Assembly: GCF_001634625.1 (NCBI RefSeq)
Contig: NZ_LRSE01000007.1
Location: 123,368-187,367 of the forward strand
Direction: 5' to 3'
Length of the DNA stretch: 64,000 bases
Source of the DNA: Croceicoccus bisphenolivorans
GTDB lineage: Bacteria; Pseudomonadota; Alphaproteobacteria; Sphingomonadales; Sphingomonadaceae
The translations under genes were made by a program, and so were the position numbers. The notes below the pieces were generated by a model. The model ran no database searches, was not told the origin of the DNA, and saw only the letters and a list, made by a program, of their open reading frames with translations. Positions 1 to 8,747 of this stretch are shown here, in pieces (the first letter of the stretch is position 1; every line of letters starts with the position of its first letter).

Positions 1-915
1 GCTTGGCGGCACCATCAACCGCGAACGATCAACCTGCAAGTCGCGGACGGTCAACCGGGCAACCTGCGAAAAGCGCGCGCCGGTCGCCGCAAGCACTATG
101 ACCATTCGGAAAAAGTCGCCGCCCATGCCCCGCGCGTCGTCCACGTCACGCGCCGCCGCGATGATCGCGCCAACGGTGGCGTCCGGCAAAATCTGGTTGT
201 CGCGCGCCACGGCTTCGCCATCGTCAACGCTCGCGCTGCCGCCGCCGGTCGCCACGCTCAAACCGACCTTGACGACGCCGGGCAGCGTTGCGGGCAGGCG
301 CGCCCGGTTTTCCAGATATGCCGCGTTGAGCGCCGCCTTTAGATCGTTGATCGCCCGTTGCCGCGTCGCGCCCTTCAAACTGTCTGGCAATCCCTGCCGC
401 CACGCGATTAGGTGCGCTTCCTCTAGTTCGTGCAACATGACCGCCGCCAGCGGCGAAGGTTCAACCGCTGCCCGCTGTCCGCGCGCTTCGCGGCCCGTCA
501 CATATCGTTCCATTTTGTGCGTCGCGTCCGAACGAACTGGACGGCCCTTGCGGGCGCTGTCGCGGGCATCGCGCCCGGCGCAGTACGCGGCAACCGCCGT
601 CGCCACGGCGCGCGGCGCGCCATCTGCCGTTGCGCGTTCCTCGATCCGGGCCGCTTCCACGCGCTCGCGCGCCGCCCGGATGGCTGCGTTATAATCTAGC
701 GTGCCTTCGCTTATCGCGTCGTCGGCGGTGCCTAGCTGGTCGCGGTGATAGCCGCCGCCCGAAACCCGCCAACGCACCAACCAAACGCCGCCCCGCTTGC
801 CCTTCCGATAACCTAGATGCGTGTCCGCATCTATGCCGCGCCAGTGCAAGCCCTCGCCCAGCTTCGCGCGCGCGTTGCGGGTCGTTAGGGGCGCTTCCGT
901 CAATGTCCGTGCCAA
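1..915 (-). CDS. Tyrosine-type site-specific recombinase (integrase), 3' end cut by window
   Basis: About 305 N-terminal residues of a phage-type integrase that would insert and excise the element lying to the left. The open frame reads through the first base of the window, so the C-terminal catalytic part (later Arg, His and nucleophilic Tyr) is missing. The N-terminus (MARTLTEAPLTT, then a GYRKGKRGG stretch) matches the DNA-binding arm of integrases common in sphingomonads. Near the window edge LAATGARFSQVARLTV holds the first catalytic Arg. The frame has no upstream ATG; a TTG at 915-913 has AGGAAA six bases before it and is my start. A second TTG lies four codons in. It reads away from the tRNA-Glu remnant at 1057-1105, the usual arrangement for a tRNA-targeted island. 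Confidence 0.88.
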   Translation of the reverse strand, partial: MARTLTEAPLTTRNARAKLGEGLHWRGIDADTHLGYRKGKRGGVWLVRWRVSGGGYHRDQLGTADDAISEGTLDYNAAIRAARERVEAARIEERATADGAPRAVATAVAAYCAGRDARDSARKGRPVRSDATHKMERYVTGREARGQRAAVEPSPLAAVMLHELEEAHLIAWRQGLPDSLKGATRQRAINDLKAALNAAYLENRARLPATLPGVVKVGLSVATGGGSASVDDGEAVARDNQILPDATVGAIIAAARDVDDARGMGGDFFRMVIVLAATGARFSQVARLTVRDLQVDRSRLMVPPS

Positions 916-960
916 GTGCCGTTTCCTGAAACCGTGAAATAAGCGTGAAATATACCCCCG

Positions 961-1029
961 TTTACGCTGGTTTACGGCAGGACGCAAAAACGGCAGATTT
1001 CGGCCATTTACGCTTTACGCTGGTTTACG
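961..1029. repeat. Direct repeats between integrase and att site
   Basis: The 16-mer TTTACGCTGGTTTACG occurs at 961-976 and again at 1014-1029, with an extra TTTACG at 1007-1012. The copies sit between the integrase start and the tRNA remnant, where integrases bind arm-type sites or where the integrase promoter lies. An arm-site role is inferred from position and repetition only. Confidence 0.5.
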
Positions 1030-1056
1030 TCGGCTTGCGCAAAAGGGCGATTTTTA

Positions 1057-1105
1057 GCGCCCTCTCACGGCTGAAACACGGGTTCGATTCCCGTAGGGGT
1101 CACCA
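1057..1105 (+). other. Attachment site: displaced 3' part of tRNA-Glu(CTC)
   Basis: The sequence reads as the anticodon loop (CTCTCAC, anticodon CTC), 3' anticodon stem GGCTG, T arm ACGGG-TTCGATT-CCCGT, acceptor strand AGGGGTC, discriminator A and CCA at 1103-1105. No D arm and no matching 5' acceptor (GACCCCT) lies upstream; that sequence belongs to the integrase leader. The 5' side of the anticodon stem (GCGCC) does not pair with GGCTG. A tRNA 3' half without a 5' half beside an integrase is the hallmark of an att site after integration. The reconstituted tRNA should lie at the other end of the element, left of the window. Confidence 0.75.
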
Positions 1106-1233
1106 ACCTCCCGATATGACAGGCACATGACTCTGGCGCACGGCGTTGATGCGTCTTATGCGATTGCCGTGGAGTGCCTTTTCGTGATTCCCTGCCCGAT
1201 CCGTCCCGCGCAATCGCGACAGGGGAACCCGTG

Positions 1234-2436
1234 ATGCAACGCTCCTTGCCATGGGGTGGATTGCTGCTGGGCCTCGCCGGCTCGCTGACGCTGCTTTTCG
1301 TCACCTGGGACTTCTGGCTCTCGCTTGCCATATTCGTGGTCTGGATCGGCTCGCTCCTGCTTTCGCGCCCCGCGCCCGAAATGGCTCCGGTGCGCGGCGA
1401 TGGCATGACGATCACGCAGGATCGCATCCGCGAACTGATCGAACCACTCAGCCTGTCCTGCCTCGTCATGGAAAACCGCCGCATCACCGTTGCGAACAAG
1501 GCAGCGCGCGACGTGCTGGGCAACCATGTCGTGGGGCAGGATGCCCGCGTCGCCCTGCGCCACCCCGAAGCGGTTCGCCTGCTGGACAGGAACGAGGGCG
1601 GAGAGGCCGTAATCAAGGGACTGACCGGTCCGCGCAGTGTCTGGGCGATGGCGCTACGCCCCGTCGACAGTTCGAAGACGCTGATCGAACTGGTCAATCG
1701 CACCGCAGAGGCCGACATCAGCCGTGCGCATACCGATTTCGTTGCCAACGCCAGCCACGAACTGCGCACTCCCCTCGCCTCTATCATCGGTTACGTCGAA
1801 ACGCTGATCGATGCCGATGTCGAGGAGCAGGTCCGCCCGATGAAGCAGGAAACGCGGCTGCGGTTCCTCGAAACGATCGCGCGCGAAGGGAAACGACTGC
1901 AGGCGCTGGTAGAGGATCTGATGAGCCTTTCGCGGATCGAGGCGGAAAAGCACGACCTGCCTGCCCTCGTCCTTGATCTCGGCACCAGTCTGGAGACTGT
2001 GATTTCCGGCATGCAGTCGCTTCACGGCAAGGACCGGATCGTGCTCGAACGCGCACAGATCCCGATGCCGGTGCGCGGTGACGAACAACAGTTGCACCAG
2101 CTGGCCCGCAACCTGATCGAGAATGCCCTGAAGTACGGCGCGCCCGACGAACCCGTGCGCGTGGCGATCCAGCGGAGCAACGGCCAGTTCGAATTCAGCG
2201 TCAGCGACAGCGGCGAAGGCATCGCGCCGGAACACCTGCCCCACCTCACCCGACGCTTCTATCGCACCGATCCGGGACGCAGCCGCGCGGTCGGCGGCAC
2301 CGGCCTTGGCCTGGCCATCGTCAAGCATATCGTGGAGCGACATCGAGGTCGTCTGGAGATCGACAGCAAGCAGGGCATCGGCACGAAAGTCACGATTCGC
2401 CTGCCACGTCATGTCGAGGATTCGGTCCCGGCCTGA
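1234..2436 (+). CDS. phoR: Phosphate regulon sensor histidine kinase PhoR
   Basis: Inner-membrane sensor kinase that phosphorylates PhoB when phosphate is scarce and works with PhoU and the Pst transporter. Two hydrophobic segments lie within residues 8-45, followed by a PAS-like region (about 65-155). The HisKA box is NASHELRTP with the phospho-acceptor His near residue 175. The ATPase shows N box NLIENALKYG, DSGEGI and GGTGLGLAIVKH. An upstream GTG at 1174 is in frame, but AGGGGA at 1221-1226 points to the ATG at 1234 (400 aa). The gene is the first one right of the integration site, yet complete. Its partner phoB lies 7 kb away at the far end of the locus. Confidence 0.93.
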   Translation: MQRSLPWGGLLLGLAGSLTLLFVTWDFWLSLAIFVVWIGSLLLSRPAPEMAPVRGDGMTITQDRIRELIEPLSLSCLVMENRRITVANKAARDVLGNHVVGQDARVALRHPEAVRLLDRNEGGEAVIKGLTGPRSVWAMALRPVDSSKTLIELVNRTAEADISRAHTDFVANASHELRTPLASIIGYVETLIDADVEEQVRPMKQETRLRFLETIAREGKRLQALVEDLMSLSRIEAEKHDLPALVLDLGTSLETVISGMQSLHGKDRIVLERAQIPMPVRGDEQQLHQLARNLIENALKYGAPDEPVRVAIQRSNGQFEFSVSDSGEGIAPEHLPHLTRRFYRTDPGRSRAVGGTGLGLAIVKHIVERHRGRLEIDSKQGIGTKVTIRLPRHVEDSVPA

Positions 2437-2514
2437 ACCGGACAGTCCGTCCGCTCATAGTTTTTGTCGCCCGAAAACACGGCCTTCCGTGCTTAGGCTG
2501 CCGATTCCGCACGT

Positions 2515-2543
2515 CTGTAACAAAAACGTCATCTCATGGTCAT
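2515..2543 (+). promoter_or_regulatory. Pho box upstream of the porin gene
   Basis: Three 7-mers spaced exactly 11 bp apart: CTGTAAC (2515), ACGTCAT (2526) and TGGTCAT (2537), each separated by four bases. This matches the direct-repeat architecture of PhoB sites (CTGTCAT-N4 repeats). It ends about 50 bp before the porin start, a position suited to activation. Confidence 0.75.
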
Positions 2544-2591
2544 ACTGGCGTCGCTGTTTGGACACATAATAGTAACAAAGGGCGTACCCAC

Positions 2592-3977
2592 ATGAGGATT
2601 TCACAGTTTTCAGAAATTGGGGTTTCCGCAATCGCCGTGATCGCATCGGCCGGGCTGGCCAGCCCCGCGTTCGCGCAGGATGCCGATGCGGCGGCCGTGC
2701 AGGCAGAGCTTCAGCAGATGCGCGCGCAGATGCAGGCAATGGCGTCGCGTATCGACACGCTTGAGGCCCAGCTCGAAACCGCAAATGCGAAAGCTGACGC
2801 GGCAGCAGAAACCTCGTCGACCGCTCTCGCCACGGCAGAGGCCGCCAAGAGCGAGACGAAGATCAGCTGGAAAGGCGCTCCGGAAATCGAGACCAAGAGC
2901 GGCTGGTCGTTCAAGCCGCGCGGCCGCCTGCAGTACGATGCAGGCGTGATCTCCGCTCCCGACATGGAAAAGGATATCGACGACGGCTTCGGCAACGAAG
3001 CGCGCCGCGTCCGCCTTGGCGTCCAGGGCGATATGCCCGGCGGCTTCAGCTACAAGTTCGAGGCTGATTTCGCCAAAAGTGAAATCGAGATCGCCGACGC
3101 ATTCATCGGTTACGAAGACGGCGGCCTGAAGCTTGCGATCGGCCACCAGAACAATTTCCAGTCGTTGGAAGAGCTGACCAGCAGCCTCAACATCTCGTTC
3201 ATGGAGCGCGCCGCGTTCACTGACGCCTTCGGCTTCGAACGCCGCGTCGGTGCTTCCGCCGCTTACAAGGCCGGCGACCTGCTGGTACAGGGCGGCGTGT
3301 TCACCGCGAACATCCACGAAACGGGCGAGAACAAGCAGTGGGGCGCGGACGGCCGCGTGGTGTTTGCACCGAAGACCGGAAACACCCAGCTGCACTTCGG
3401 CGGATCGCTGCACTATACCGATCTCGACGGCGACGTTTCCTCGGTCAGCTACAGCCAGCGCCCGTTCGTGCACTTCACCAGCACGAAATTCATCAAGGCC
3501 AGCGTCGCTGGCGCATCCGAGGAAACCGGATATGGCCTTGAAGCGGCAGCAATCCGCGGCCCGCTCCACTTCTCCGGTGAAGCCCACTGGCAGAGCGTAT
3601 CACGCCCCGGCCTTGCCGACCCGACATTCTTCGGTGCCTCTGCCGAAGTCGGTTACTTCCTCACGAGGGGTGACACGCGCGGCTACAAGAACGGGATCTT
3701 CGATCGTGTGAAGCCTGCCAATCCGGTGGACAAGGGCGGCATGGGTGCGCTGCAGGTGAACCTGCGCTACGACCGGCTTGATCTCAATGACGCGGGCATC
3801 GTCGGCGGCACGCAGGACGGTTACGCCCTGTCGCTGATCTGGATGCCCACCAATTACACCCGCTTCATGGTGAACTACGGCCGGATGGAATACTCCGACG
3901 CGGTCATCGCAACGGCTGGCGACGCGACCTCATACGGAGTCGATGCCTTCGGCGCGCGGGCGCAGATCGACTTCTGA
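2592..3977 (+). CDS. Phosphate-selective porin (OprO/OprP-like)
   Basis: Outer-membrane beta-barrel, 461 aa. A signal peptide ends near residue 29 (ASPAFAQ). Residues 30-90 form an Ala/Gln/Glu-rich coiled coil like the periplasmic N-terminal helix of this porin family. The rest is a Porin_O_P type barrel starting at FKPRGRLQYDAG, with alternating aromatic strands and a terminal Phe (QIDF). Family knowledge and the Pho box just upstream point to uptake of phosphate or another phosphorylated anion in starvation. Substrate specificity cannot be read from the sequence; polyphosphate is possible. It sits between phoR and pstS, and a small hairpin follows it. Confidence 0.88.
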   Translation: MRISQFSEIGVSAIAVIASAGLASPAFAQDADAAAVQAELQQMRAQMQAMASRIDTLEAQLETANAKADAAAETSSTALATAEAAKSETKISWKGAPEIETKSGWSFKPRGRLQYDAGVISAPDMEKDIDDGFGNEARRVRLGVQGDMPGGFSYKFEADFAKSEIEIADAFIGYEDGGLKLAIGHQNNFQSLEELTSSLNISFMERAAFTDAFGFERRVGASAAYKAGDLLVQGGVFTANIHETGENKQWGADGRVVFAPKTGNTQLHFGGSLHYTDLDGDVSSVSYSQRPFVHFTSTKFIKASVAGASEETGYGLEAAAIRGPLHFSGEAHWQSVSRPGLADPTFFGASAEVGYFLTRGDTRGYKNGIFDRVKPANPVDKGGMGALQVNLRYDRLDLNDAGIVGGTQDGYALSLIWMPTNYTRFMVNYGRMEYSDAVIATAGDATSYGVDAFGARAQIDF

Positions 3978-3992
3978 TCCGCAGAAAAGTTT

Positions 3993-4011
3993 CCACAGCA
4001 ACTGTGGTTTT
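3993..4011 (+). terminator. Hairpin plus T run after the porin gene
   Basis: CCACAG-CAA-CTGTGG followed by TTTT, 15 bases past the porin stop. The stem is only 6 bp, so it may be a weak or partial terminator. An AT-rich stretch and the pstS Pho box come next, consistent with separate transcription units. Confidence 0.5.
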
Positions 4012-4067
4012 GAACATAAATCACTGAAATATTTAATTTGTTATATTTTTGACCGGGCGCTTTCTGG

Positions 4068-4096
4068 CTGTCATATGCTTGTCACGACAAAGCCAT
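4068..4096 (+). promoter_or_regulatory. Pho box upstream of pstS
   Basis: CTGTCAT (4068), TTGTCAC (4079) and AAGCCAT (4090) recur with an 11-bp period. The first repeat is a perfect consensus half-site. The pstS start lies 38 bp further on, so this is the expected PhoB site for the pstSCAB-phoU operon. Confidence 0.8.
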
Positions 4097-4134
4097 AGAG
4101 CGCCCGGCAGAAATCCACGCAAAAGGAACATTCC

Positions 4135-5178
4135 ATGCGCTTTACCAAGACGATCGTCATTGCAGCATTGTCCAGCGCCGCCCTAGCCGCTTGCGGTGGC
4201 CAGCAGGCCGCTTCGCGCGACCAGATCAAGGCGGTCGGCTCCTCCACCGTCTATCCCTTTGCCAAGGCTGCGGCAGAAGAATTCGCCCGCGCCTATTCCG
4301 GCCAGTACAAGTCGCCGATCATCGAATCGACCGGCACCGGCGGCGGCATGAAGCTGTTCTGCGCCGGCGTCGGCACGCAGCACCCCGACATCGCCAATGC
4401 ATCGCGCCGCATGAAGGCGAGCGAATACGAGACCTGCAAGGCCAACGGCGTCACTGAAATCGTCGAACTCGAAGTCGGCAAGGACGGTATCGCCATCGCC
4501 GAATCGAAGGAAGGCCCCACCTTCGGCCTGACCGTGAAGCAGGTGTACGAAGCGCTGGCCAAGGAACCCTATGGCAAGCCGAACACCGCCAAGAACTGGT
4601 CGGACATCGATCCCTCGCTGCCTAACGAGCCGATCCTCGTCTACGGCCCGCCGTCGACTTCGGGCACGCGCGACGCGCTGGCCGAACTGATCCTGACCGA
4701 AGGCTGCAAGACCGATGCGGCAACCAAGGCCCTGAAGGAAACCGACGAGGATCGTTACGAACAGATCTGCACCGAAGTTCGCACCGACGGTGCGTATGTC
4801 GAGCAGGGCGAGAACGATAACCTGATCGTCCAGAAGCTGGCTTCGAACCCGCAGGCGATCGGCGTTTTCGGCTATTCCTTCCTTGAAGAAAATGCCGACA
4901 AGCTGCGCGGTCTGGCCATCAATGGCGTCGAGCCGACTTACGACAACATCGCCAGCAATTCTTACCCCGGTGCGCGTCCGCTCTACATCTATATCAAGAA
5001 GCAGCACCTTGATGCCGTTCCGGGCCTGCGGGAGTACATCTCGACTTGGGTGGAAAATTGGGGCAAGGGCGGCCTGTTCACCAGCAAGGGCATGATCGCA
5101 TCGACCGATGCGGTCCAGTCGGCCCAGTCGGACGTGGTCAAGAACATGACCGTGCTCGATGCCACGGTTCTGAAATAA
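4135..5178 (+). CDS. pstS: Phosphate ABC transporter, substrate-binding lipoprotein PstS
   Basis: High-affinity periplasmic phosphate receptor for PstCAB, 347 aa. The signal sequence ends in a lipobox (LAAC, Cys about residue 19), so the protein is probably membrane-tethered. Phosphate-binding signatures include AVGSSTVYPFA near the N-terminus, ESTGTGGGM, and PPSTSGTRDA near residue 180. AAAAGGAA precedes the ATG. It heads the operon behind a strong Pho box. Confidence 0.95.
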   Translation: MRFTKTIVIAALSSAALAACGGQQAASRDQIKAVGSSTVYPFAKAAAEEFARAYSGQYKSPIIESTGTGGGMKLFCAGVGTQHPDIANASRRMKASEYETCKANGVTEIVELEVGKDGIAIAESKEGPTFGLTVKQVYEALAKEPYGKPNTAKNWSDIDPSLPNEPILVYGPPSTSGTRDALAELILTEGCKTDAATKALKETDEDRYEQICTEVRTDGAYVEQGENDNLIVQKLASNPQAIGVFGYSFLEENADKLRGLAINGVEPTYDNIASNSYPGARPLYIYIKKQHLDAVPGLREYISTWVENWGKGGLFTSKGMIASTDAVQSAQSDVVKNMTVLDATVLK

Positions 5179-5201
5179 GTCCGTTCTAGACGTCAGGGAA
5201 T

Positions 5202-6602
5202 ATGTCGCCAGCCATCTTCGTCCTCCTAGCTATCGGCCTCGGTCTGGTCGGATGGCTGGCAGCCCGTTCCCGAGCATGGGCCTTCGCCACGGCAAACGCC
5301 GCAAGTGGCGGGGGCCGTGTGCGTCTGCACTCCCTGCCTTCGTACCATGGCTGGTACGTCGCGCTGTGGGCCTTCATTCCGGCCATCGTCTTCGTGATGA
5401 TCTGGAACGCGATCAGCCCGCACCTTGTCATGCAGGCGATCCTTGCCGATCCGGCGGCGGCACAGCTGCCCGAATTCGGCATCACGCGTGACACTGTCCT
5501 GGCCGAGGCGCTTGCCGTGGCCAGCGGCAATGCCAACGGCGTGTTCAACCCGCTCGCGACACCTCTGGTGGAACCGGCAACCGCCGCGATGCAGCGTTAT
5601 GCGATCATCGGCGTGATCGTCACGATCCTGATCGGGTTTACCGGCGGCATCCTCGCTTTCCTGCGGCTGAAGCCGGACTTCACCGCACGCACCCGTGTTG
5701 AGCGGGCAGTGATGATGATCCTGCTGCTCGCCTCGCTCGTCGCGATCCTGACGACGTTCGGCATTCTCGCTTCGCTCGTGTTCGAAACGATTCGCTTCTT
5801 CGGGATGGTCAACCCGATCGACTTCCTGTTCGGCACCCACTGGTCCCCCGATCCGATGCGCGATCCGGCATACGCGGACGGGGCCGATTACGGCGCGTTG
5901 CCGCTGTTCTGGGGCACGATCTACATCGGTGCGATCATCGCCATGATCGTCGCCATCCCGCTCGGATTGATGAGCGCGATCTATCTGACGCAGTATGCCA
6001 ATTCGACTTTCCGCAAGTGGATGAAACCGCTGCTGGAGATTCTCGCCGGCGTACCCACCGTCGTCTACGGCTACTTCGCCGCGCTGACGGTCGCGCCGTT
6101 CATCCGCGACGTCGCCAAGTCTGCGGGCATCGCCAGCGCCAGCAGCGAAAGCGCGATTGCCGCTGGCCTCGTGATGGGCGTGATGATCATTCCGTTTGTG
6201 TCCTCCATGGCGGACGACTCCATTGCGGCCGTTCCCTCGGCGATGCGTGACGGCAGCCTTGCGATGGGCGCGACAAAGTCCGAAACGATCCGCCGCGTTC
6301 TCGTCCCCGCCGCCCTTCCCGGCATCGTTGCCGGCGTCATGCTGGCGATCAGCCGCGCGATCGGCGAAACGATGATCGTGGTGATGGCCGCCGGTGCCGC
6401 CGCGAACCTCACTGCAAACCCGTTCGAAAGCATGACCACGGTCACGTACCAGATCGTTGCGATGCTGACGGGCGAAGGCAGCTTCGACCATCCGGCCACG
6501 CTGTCGGCGTTTGCGCTCGGCATGGTCCTGTTCATCGTCACCCTTGCGCTCAACTTCATCGCCCTGCGCGTCGTGAAGCGCTACCGCGAAGCTTACGAGT
6601 AA
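5202..6602 (+). CDS. pstC: Phosphate ABC transporter permease PstC
   Basis: Inner-membrane permease subunit, 466 aa, longer than the roughly 320 aa of the E. coli protein. The extra length is N-terminal: a TM segment at about 3-20, another at about 50-70, and an intervening loop before the standard BPD_transp_1 domain. The EAA loop region reads DGSLAMGATKSETIRRVLVP. This long form is usual in alphaproteobacteria. AGGGAA precedes the ATG. It follows pstS by 23 bp and precedes pstA by 7 bp. Confidence 0.93.
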   Translation: MSPAIFVLLAIGLGLVGWLAARSRAWAFATANAASGGGRVRLHSLPSYHGWYVALWAFIPAIVFVMIWNAISPHLVMQAILADPAAAQLPEFGITRDTVLAEALAVASGNANGVFNPLATPLVEPATAAMQRYAIIGVIVTILIGFTGGILAFLRLKPDFTARTRVERAVMMILLLASLVAILTTFGILASLVFETIRFFGMVNPIDFLFGTHWSPDPMRDPAYADGADYGALPLFWGTIYIGAIIAMIVAIPLGLMSAIYLTQYANSTFRKWMKPLLEILAGVPTVVYGYFAALTVAPFIRDVAKSAGIASASSESAIAAGLVMGVMIIPFVSSMADDSIAAVPSAMRDGSLAMGATKSETIRRVLVPAALPGIVAGVMLAISRAIGETMIVVMAAGAAANLTANPFESMTTVTYQIVAMLTGEGSFDHPATLSAFALGMVLFIVTLALNFIALRVVKRYREAYE

Positions 6603-6609
6603 GCCTGTC

Positions 6610-7908
6610 ATGAGCACTGCTGACATCACCGGCCCGAATGCCGGCCACGGGGGCGCAGACCACGATCTGCACCGCAAGGAACGGGCCGCCCGCATCGCGG
6701 CGCGGCTGGAAAAGCGCTACGCCTCCGAACGCCGGTTCAAGTATCTGGCGATGGGCTCGGTTATTTTCTCCGCGCTGGTCCTCGCCTTTCTGCTTTTCAC
6801 GATGACCGCGAACGGCATCGCCGGTTTCACGCGCGCCGAACTGAAAGTGCCGATCGATTTCGCCGGCGCGGGCCTTACCATCACCGAAGAACGCCTGTCG
6901 CAACCTGGCGCCGAAGGCGCGCTTGGGGCAGCCGGACTGCCCGATGTGTTGCAGTTCGCCGCAACGGAAGCCTATGGCCCGGAAGTCGCCGAACAGCTTG
7001 GCGCAAGCGCATGGCGCGACCTTGCCCGCCAGCTGGTGTCCGATCCGGCGATGATTACGCAGAATACTACCGTTTCGGTGCCGGTCAGTGACGATCTGGC
7101 CTCTGCCTATCGCGGTGAAGGCGATCCTGCCCTTCGCGCCGTGGCAGCCGATCTCGACAGCAAGGGCGTGCTGGGACGCGCGTTCGACTGGGGCTTCCTG
7201 CAACGCGCCGACGCGACCGACCCGCAAGAGGCGGGCATCTGGGGTGCGCTGAAGGGTTCGCTGCTGACGATGATGGTCACGCTCGTGCTGGCCTTTCCGA
7301 TCGGGGTGCTGGCCGCAGTCTACCTTGAGGAATATGCACCGAAGAACAAGTGGACCGACATTATCGAGGTTTCGATCAACAACCTCGCCGCGGTTCCGTC
7401 GATCATCTTCGGCCTGCTCGGCCTTGCCGTCTTCCTCGCGATTTTCCCGAACTACCGCTCTGCCCCGCTGATTGGCGGCATGACGTTGGCGCTGATGACG
7501 ATGCCGGTCATCGTCATTTCGGGGCGCAACGCGATCAAGTCGGTTCCGCCCTCGATCCGCGATGGCGCACTGGCGATCGGGGCCTCGCCGGTGCAGGTCG
7601 TGTTCCACCATATTCTGCCGCTTGCCCTGCCCGGTATCCTTACCGGCACGATCATCGGCATGGCCCGCGCGCTTGGCGAAACGGCTCCGCTGCTGATGAT
7701 CGGCATGCGCGCATTCGTTGCAACCCCGCCTGACGGCCTTACCTCCCCGTCAAGCGTTCTTCCCGTGCAGATCTTCCTGTGGTCGGACGAGATCGACCGC
7801 GGCTTCGTCGAGCGTACCAGTGCGGCGATTATCGTGCTTTTGCTGTTCCTGCTGGTCATGAACGGTTTGGCCATCTATCTGCGAAACAGGTTCGAAAGGC
7901 GCTGGTAA
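6610..7908 (+). CDS. pstA: Phosphate ABC transporter permease PstA
   Basis: Second permease subunit, 432 aa. The basic N-terminus plus one TM segment and periplasmic region (about 15-200) corresponds to the DUF3333 extension found in alphaproteobacterial PstA. The C-terminal half is the BPD_transp_1 domain with EAA motif DGALAIGASPVQVVFHHILP and five further TM segments. It sits tightly between pstC and pstB. Confidence 0.93.
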   Translation: MSTADITGPNAGHGGADHDLHRKERAARIAARLEKRYASERRFKYLAMGSVIFSALVLAFLLFTMTANGIAGFTRAELKVPIDFAGAGLTITEERLSQPGAEGALGAAGLPDVLQFAATEAYGPEVAEQLGASAWRDLARQLVSDPAMITQNTTVSVPVSDDLASAYRGEGDPALRAVAADLDSKGVLGRAFDWGFLQRADATDPQEAGIWGALKGSLLTMMVTLVLAFPIGVLAAVYLEEYAPKNKWTDIIEVSINNLAAVPSIIFGLLGLAVFLAIFPNYRSAPLIGGMTLALMTMPVIVISGRNAIKSVPPSIRDGALAIGASPVQVVFHHILPLALPGILTGTIIGMARALGETAPLLMIGMRAFVATPPDGLTSPSSVLPVQIFLWSDEIDRGFVERTSAAIIVLLLFLLVMNGLAIYLRNRFERRW

Positions 7909-7917
7909 AGGATGAAA

Positions 7918-8727
7918 ATGAATAATCCGGACCTGACTAGTGTGGCACAGGCGTCCTTCACGGACTCCGGCCCCGCGAAGATCAGCGCCAACAAGGTGTC
8001 GGTCTACTATGGTGAGAAGAAGGCGATCGACGAAGTTTCGATCGACATTCACACCAAGTACGTGACCGCCTTCATCGGCCCGTCGGGCTGCGGCAAATCG
8101 ACGTTCCTGCGCACGCTGAACCGCATGAACGACACGATTCCCAGCGCGCGTGTCGATGGTGAAATCCTGCTCGATGGCGATGACATCTACCGCTCGAAGA
8201 TGGACGTGGTGCAACTGCGCGCACGCGTGGGCATGGTGTTCCAGAAACCGAACCCGTTTCCGAAGTCGATCTACGAGAACATCGCATACGGCCCCAAAAT
8301 TCACGGCATCGCCGAATCGAAGGGCGATCTCGACGGTATCGTGGAGCAATCGCTGCGCCGCGCCGGTCTTTGGGAAGAAGTGAAGGATCGCCTGTCCGAT
8401 TCGGGCACGGCACTTTCGGGCGGTCAGCAGCAGCGCCTCTGCATCGCGCGCGCTATCGCGGTCGACCCCGAAGTGATCCTCATGGATGAGCCGTGTTCGG
8501 CCCTCGATCCTATCGCCACCGCGCGAATCGAGGAACTGATCGACGAGCTTCGCGGGCGCTATGCCATCGTGATCGTGACCCATTCCATGCAGCAGGCGGC
8601 CCGCGTTTCGCAAAGAACCGCGTTTTTCCACCTCGGAAACCTTGTCGAGTATGGTCGCACAGGTGACATATTCACAAATCCGCGCGAAGAACGGACGAAG
8701 GATTACATCACCGGCCGCTATGGCTGA
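7918..8727 (+). CDS. pstB: Phosphate ABC transporter ATP-binding protein PstB
   Basis: ATPase driving phosphate import and contributing to PhoR signalling, about 269 aa. Walker A is GPSGCGKST, the signature is LSGGQQQRL, Walker B is [13 protein letters not shown], and the switch His is in VTHSMQQA. Two in-frame ATGs lie at 7912 and 7918. The Shine-Dalgarno AAAGGA (7907-7912) overlaps the first and is five bases from the second, so 7918 is chosen. It nearly abuts pstA. Confidence 0.95.
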   Translation: MNNPDLTSVAQASFTDSGPAKISANKVSVYYGEKKAIDEVSIDIHTKYVTAFIGPSGCGKSTFLRTLNRMNDTIPSARVDGEILLDGDDIYRSKMDVVQLRARVGMVFQKPNPFPKSIYENIAYGPKIHGIAESKGDLDGIVEQSLRRAGLWEEVKDRLSDSGTALSGGQQQRLCIARAIAVDPEVILMDEPCSALDPIATARIEELIDELRGRYAIVIVTHSMQQAARVSQRTAFFHLGNLVEYGRTGDIFTNPREERTKDYITGRYG

Positions 8728-8747
8728 GGAAGGCACGGCAAGGCAAA

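Noticed and set aside
98..694. Plus-strand frame in the left kilobase
   Set aside because: The minus strand encodes an integrase through the same bases, with the catalytic Arg motif.
945..1130. 61-codon frame across the tRNA-Glu remnant
   Set aside because: It translates direct repeats and the tRNA half; no Shine-Dalgarno and no coding character.
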